Assembly: GCA_009602725.1 (NCBI GenBank)
Contig: WELB01000004.1
Span: 1,536,062 to 1,552,800 of the forward strand
Direction: 5' to 3'
DNA from: Spirogloea muscicola
Taxonomy: Eukaryota > Streptophyta > Zygnematophyceae > Spirogloeales > Spirogloeaceae
Length of the DNA stretch: 16,739 bases
The translations under genes and the position numbers were made by a program. Under the pieces are notes generated by a model. That model was not told the origin of the DNA. It searched no databases and was given only the letters and a program-made list of their open reading frames with translations. Below, in pieces: positions 16,366 to 16,739 of the stretch (the first letter of the stretch is position 1; each line of letters starts with the position of its first letter).

Positions 16366-16417
16366 GAGAGAAGGCGCGCGGTGCGCATGAAATTGAAAAG
16401 GGAGGCCAATTCTAGCC
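16366..16417 (+). repeat. Diverged direct repeat, right copy
   Basis: This is the partner of 15902-15951. Both read GAGAGAAGGC, CG, GGTGCGCATG, AAATTG, then GGCCAATT and AGCC, with small gaps between the blocks. Confidence 0.65.
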
Positions 16418-16739
16418 TTACAAATGTCCTGTTAACTGGTTAATGAGCTGACTAGGAGGGAAACAGGAAACAACTCTCAGTGACTTCGACCTTTCAGACT
16501 CGGTTCAGTCCTTTCGGCCCTTTGGACCTTGTCCATTCTTTCTGGGCTCGCCTTTCACAGGCCCTCGCCACCTTTGGAAGAGCTCACCTTTATTGGGCTG
16601 GCCTCTCGCAGCCACTGCCTTTCATGGAGGAGCTGCGATTGAGACGCTCAAAGGAAGTGGGATGTTCCGAGTAGGGAGGGAGGAGATGGCTAAGGTGCAG
16701 GTGAAGGGGGAGGGGCGAGAGGTGGGGTTGTTTGGGGGG
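16418..16739. other. Right-edge non-coding sequence, G-rich end
   Basis: A 64-codon frame at 16480-16674 (from a non-ATG start) has no recognisable similarity. Its sequence contains loosely repeated lines built on GGGCTCGCCTTTCACAG and GGGCTGGCCTCTCGCAG, so it looks repetitive and not genic. From about 16670 the + strand is rich in runs of G, with several GGG/GGGG tracts that could favour quadruplex formation. Confidence 0.35.

Overview
This window is nuclear DNA of a photosynthetic eukaryote, most likely a green alga (a Chlorella- or Coccomyxa-like trebouxiophyte is my guess; the lineage cannot be fixed from the sequence alone). Three conserved housekeeping genes lie head to tail on the + strand. 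They are cut into many short exons by GT-AG introns of about 100-410 bases, and their proteins resemble land-plant orthologues. The coding exons are GC-rich, and a TGTAA motif, the usual green-algal polyadenylation signal, follows the first gene. There are no bacterial-type operons, Shine-Dalgarno sites or CRISPR arrays.

Layout: 1-304 is a GC-rich edge, open in two frames (possible end of an upstream gene). 427-587 is a degenerate heptanucleotide array running from telomere-like to CAAGGCT units. About 632-8418 is an organellar isoleucyl-tRNA synthetase (OVA2 type). I rebuilt it as 20 exons; it carries one apparent missing base in the editing domain and a 71-bp tandem duplication in one intron. 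8911-12246 is the 5' part of CTR9, a TPR subunit of the Paf1 transcription elongation complex. Twelve exons are readable, and the reading ends abruptly at an ambiguous base (N, 12245) that touches a perfect 16-base GC palindrome; the rest of CTR9 is absent, which points to an assembly gap or misjoin. About 12640-14352 is an ALKBH1-type Fe(II)/2-oxoglutarate dioxygenase in five visible exons, with its first exon unresolved.

14353-16739 has no recognisable conserved gene. It contains an AT-rich island (about 14.7-15.35 kb) with a tRNA 5'-half-like segment, two weak open frames, and a GC-rich stretch between two diverged direct repeats near the right end.

The three genes serve translation in organelles, chromatin transcription, and nucleic-acid demethylation or oxidation. 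Nothing shows that they act together, and I find no new multi-gene system. What deserves a second look is structural: the frameshift, the CTR9 break at the N, the heptamer array, the intron duplication, the ALKBH1 insertion, and the AT-rich island with flanking repeats. All exon borders come from reading the sequence against remembered family conservation, checked by splice-phase arithmetic, and not from transcripts.
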